Source of the DNA: Alkalihalobacillus sp. YIM B00296
Lineage (GTDB): Bacteria; Bacillota; Bacilli; Bacillales; Fictibacillaceae
Length of the DNA: 64,000 bases
Assembly (NCBI RefSeq): GCF_020179385.1
Contig: NZ_JAIBLJ010000019.1
Coordinates: forward strand, 1 to 64,000
Direction: 5' to 3'
Shown here in pieces: positions 62,075 to 64,000 of this stretch. The translations under genes were made by a program, and so were the position numbers. Every line of letters begins with the position of its first letter. The stretch's first letter is position 1. The notes beneath the pieces are model-generated. The model was not told the origin of the DNA. It searched no databases and saw nothing but the letters and a program-made list of their open reading frames with translations.

Positions 62075-62980
62075 ATGAAGAAATTGTATGGAGTCACTAC
62101 TGCAATGGTTACCCCTTTTAATGAGGATAAAACTGTTAATTTGGAAGGAGTTGCTGAGTTAACCGAATTTCTTATTTCTAAAGGAGTTCATTGCCTTTAC
62201 CCACTTGGCACGACTGGAGAGATGCTCAAGCTGTCCGTAGCAGAGCGTAAAGCGATCGCTGAAAGCGTTGTGAAGACAGCAAAAGGAAGAGTAACAGTTT
62301 ACATTCATGTGGGCGATGTTAAGACGGAAAATGTACTAGAGTTAGCCCAGCATGCTCATAAAATTGGTGCAGATGGAGTGGGAGCGGTTACACCAATTTA
62401 CTTTGGGGTGAATGAGCGCGAAATGGAGAACTTCTATATAGAGCTTTCTAGGAATCTACCAGATGATTTCCCAATTTATCTATATAGTATTCCCCAATGT
62501 GCAAGCAATGAACTCTCAGTAGAAGTCGTAGAAAAAATCAAAAAAGCCTGTAAAAACATCGTAGGGATCAAGTACAGCTATCCTGATTTCACACTGACTA
62601 GCAAGTACTTGAATGTGAATGATGGGAATTTCGATGTTGTTCTTGGACCAGATCACCTGTTTTTACCGGCATTAGCGTTGGGTTGTACGGGTACGGTTTC
62701 AGGTGTATCATCTGTGTATCCAGAACCGTTTGTAGCCCTTTACAAGGCGTATCAAGAGGGAAATATTGAAAAGGCAAGAGAACTGCAAAAGCTAGCAACA
62801 AAATATTGTAATGCGTTAAAGAATGGAAGCAATATGTCTTATTTCAAGGAAGCATTAAAAATGCGCGGGATTAATGCCGGTCACATGAAGGCACCACATT
62901 TAGACTTAACGAAAGAAGAAATTTCGAATTTAAAGTCAAGTTTACTAGAGATTGATGAGGAATTAAGTATCTTATCTTAA
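62075..62980 (+). CDS. DapA/NanA-superfamily aldolase or lyase
   Basis: A 301-residue class I pyruvate-dependent aldolase fold (dihydrodipicolinate synthase / N-acetylneuraminate lyase family). It has VTTAMVTPFNEDKTVNLEG, then YPLGTTGEMLKLS in place of GTTGE, a Tyr in YLYSIPQCASN and the Schiff-base Lys in IVGIKYSYPDF. Its neighbours (LacI regulator, TRAP binding protein, cre site) point to catabolism of a keto sugar acid or related 2-oxo acid, not lysine synthesis. The ATG follows agaaggag. It is 27 bases before the TRAP gene. Confidence 0.87.
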   Translation: MKKLYGVTTAMVTPFNEDKTVNLEGVAELTEFLISKGVHCLYPLGTTGEMLKLSVAERKAIAESVVKTAKGRVTVYIHVGDVKTENVLELAQHAHKIGADGVGAVTPIYFGVNEREMENFYIELSRNLPDDFPIYLYSIPQCASNELSVEVVEKIKKACKNIVGIKYSYPDFTLTSKYLNVNDGNFDVVLGPDHLFLPALALGCTGTVSGVSSVYPEPFVALYKAYQEGNIEKARELQKLATKYCNALKNGSNMSYFKEALKMRGINAGHMKAPHLDLTKEEISNLKSSLLEIDEELSILS

Positions 62981-63007
62981 AAAAATGCTAGTAGGGGGAA
63001 TTGTATA

Positions 63008-64000
63008 ATGAAAAAGTGGATTTTAGGTATCGTATTGCTAGGGTTAATGGCGCTTATGGCTGCTTGTGGAAATGACACTGCATCAAAGACGGGGGACGAA
63101 AATCAGGAAGAGGATCAATATACAATCAGAATCGCTGGTGGGGCGGTTGGACCAGAGCATTCACTTACGAAAACATTTAACTTTTTAAAAGAAAAGCTTG
63201 AAGATGAATCAGATGGTAGATTCCAAGTCGACTTAAAAGTTGCTGGAGAATTAGGGGAAGATCGAGAAATCATTGAAGCGATGCAATTGGGAGAAGTTCA
63301 TTTAGCTTCACCTTCACCTGCTGCTTTAGGTGGATTTAATAAGGGTGTTGCGATTTTAGATATGCCATTCTTATTCACTGATCGTGAAACGGCTTATCGT
63401 GTGTTAGATGGTGAGCCAGGTCAGATGATTTTAGATGGATTAGAAAGCGCAGACCTTAAGGGATTAGGGTATTTTGAAAACGGTTTCCGAAATGTCACGA
63501 ATAACGCAAAGCCAATTCAAACAATTGAGGATTTCCAAGGCCTTTCTATTAGAACCATGCAAAACCAAACGCATATTAGAGCGTGGGAGCTTCTAGGAGC
63601 GAACCCAACACCAATGGCTTTTGGTGAATTATATACGGCGCTGCAACAAGGAACAGTTGATGGTCAGGAAAATCCATTTGGGTTAATCGATGCTAATAAA
63701 TTCTATGAAGTTCAAAAGTACTTAACAGTGACAAATCACGTCTATGCTCCAAACGTCATTATTACAAACAAATCATTCTATGATGAATTACCTGCAGATC
63801 TACAAGATGTATTTGCAAGTTCAGTTAAAGAAGCCATTGACTATAACCGTGAACTTGCACAGCAAGAGGAAGTAGATGCAAGAGCAGAGCTAGAGGAACA
63901 AGGAATGGAACTTCACGAGTTCTCACAAGAGGATCTTAAGAAGATGCAAGACATTACAGAAGAGGTCTATGACGAATTTAAAGATGATATAGGCGCAGAT
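63008..64000 (+). CDS. DctP-family TRAP transporter solute-binding lipoprotein (runs off the window)
   Basis: The frame is open to the end of the window, giving 331 residues so far. It begins with a lipoprotein signal peptide: MKKWILGIVLLGLMALMAAC with Cys20. The binding domain has IRIAGGAVGPEHSLTKTFNF, GEVHLASPSPAALG, MPFLFTDRETAYRVLDGEPG, and the DctP/SiaP signature region GLSIRTMQNQTHIRAWELLG followed by QQGTVDGQENPF. The conserved Arg in SIRTM contacts the ligand carboxylate in this family. It presumably feeds the DapA-family enzyme with a carboxylated sugar. DctQ and DctM permease genes should follow beyond the window. Confidence 0.92.
   Translation, partial: MKKWILGIVLLGLMALMAACGNDTASKTGDENQEEDQYTIRIAGGAVGPEHSLTKTFNFLKEKLEDESDGRFQVDLKVAGELGEDREIIEAMQLGEVHLASPSPAALGGFNKGVAILDMPFLFTDRETAYRVLDGEPGQMILDGLESADLKGLGYFENGFRNVTNNAKPIQTIEDFQGLSIRTMQNQTHIRAWELLGANPTPMAFGELYTALQQGTVDGQENPFGLIDANKFYEVQKYLTVTNHVYAPNVIITNKSFYDELPADLQDVFASSVKEAIDYNRELAQQEEVDARAELEEQGMELHEFSQEDLKKMQDITEEVYDEFKDDIGAD

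Noticed and set aside
1-64000. CRISPR arrays, tRNA or rRNA genes, T-box or other standard riboswitches
   Set aside because: No regularly spaced repeats, no cloverleaf or rRNA signatures and no convincing riboswitch core were seen on either strand by eye.

Overview
The window is an AT-rich, accessory-laden segment from a Gram-positive member of the Bacillaceae. The signs are purine-rich Shine-Dalgarno sequences, frequent GTG/TTG starts, a des-desK-desR membrane-fluidity cassette, CcpA-type cre sites, a textbook Bacillus-type Zur box, SorC and BglG/PRD regulators, and many Na+-coupled or TRAP uptake systems. Genus cannot be fixed from the sequence. There are no rRNA or tRNA genes and no CRISPR array.

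Layout. 0-6.4 kb: two near-identical M19-like 'dipeptidases' (the first cut by the window edge) flank a TAXI-type TRAP transporter, with a decayed IS110 transposase between. 6.7-10.9 kb: a broken brnQ, then a four-gene flavin/iron-sulfur amino-acid dehydrogenase operon (BFD protein, [2Fe-2S] protein, two FAD proteins). 11.7-17.5 kb: a LacI-controlled aldehyde dehydrogenase / Na+ symporter / Fe-alcohol dehydrogenase operon with perfect palindromic operators. 17.5-18.4 kb: gene relics and an intact short radC-like gene. 18.6-25.0 kb: a GntR-linked second copy of the four-subunit dehydrogenase with a Na+ symporter and a sarcosine-oxidase-like enzyme. 25.1-26.1 kb: two radC relics and a LysR relic. 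26.1-30.7 kb: LysR, Na+ symporter and an Old-Yellow-Enzyme demethylase/reductase-like protein. 30.9-33.3 kb: a radC/HIT chimera, an IS110 5' fragment, a PPOX-family protein and an ORF-less group II intron-like element. 33.3-35.9 kb: GNAT, a metallophosphatase with an ATT start, and a NUDIX hydrolase. 36-40.9 kb: a glucitol-type PTS operon with a SorC regulator. 41.5-44.6 kb: des-desKR. 44.8-45.8 kb: orphan immunity proteins. 46.1-47.4 kb: a lipase-like hydrolase. 48.6-49.6 kb: a ketopantoate-reductase homologue. 51-58 kb: a galactitol-type PTS with a PfkB kinase and two class II aldolases. 58.4-59.6 kb: a decayed staphylopine-type metallophore locus (cntK, truncated cntL) behind an intact promoter and Zur box. 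60.1 kb: a frameshifted radC copy. 60.8-64 kb: LacI, a DapA-family lyase and a DctP-type TRAP binding protein running off the end.

How the genes work together. Most of the window consists of self-contained uptake-plus-catabolism modules, each with its own regulator, for amino acids or N-methylated amines (the FAD/Fe-S oxidases and the OYE), alcohols/aldehydes, polyols and sugar acids. Five copies or relics of one short radC-like cassette, all on the + strand, lie at the borders of several modules. With broken IS110 pieces, intron remnants and truncated genes, this suggests a region built by repeated insertion, recombination and decay. Exact substrates of the transporters and oxidases cannot be read from sequence alone.
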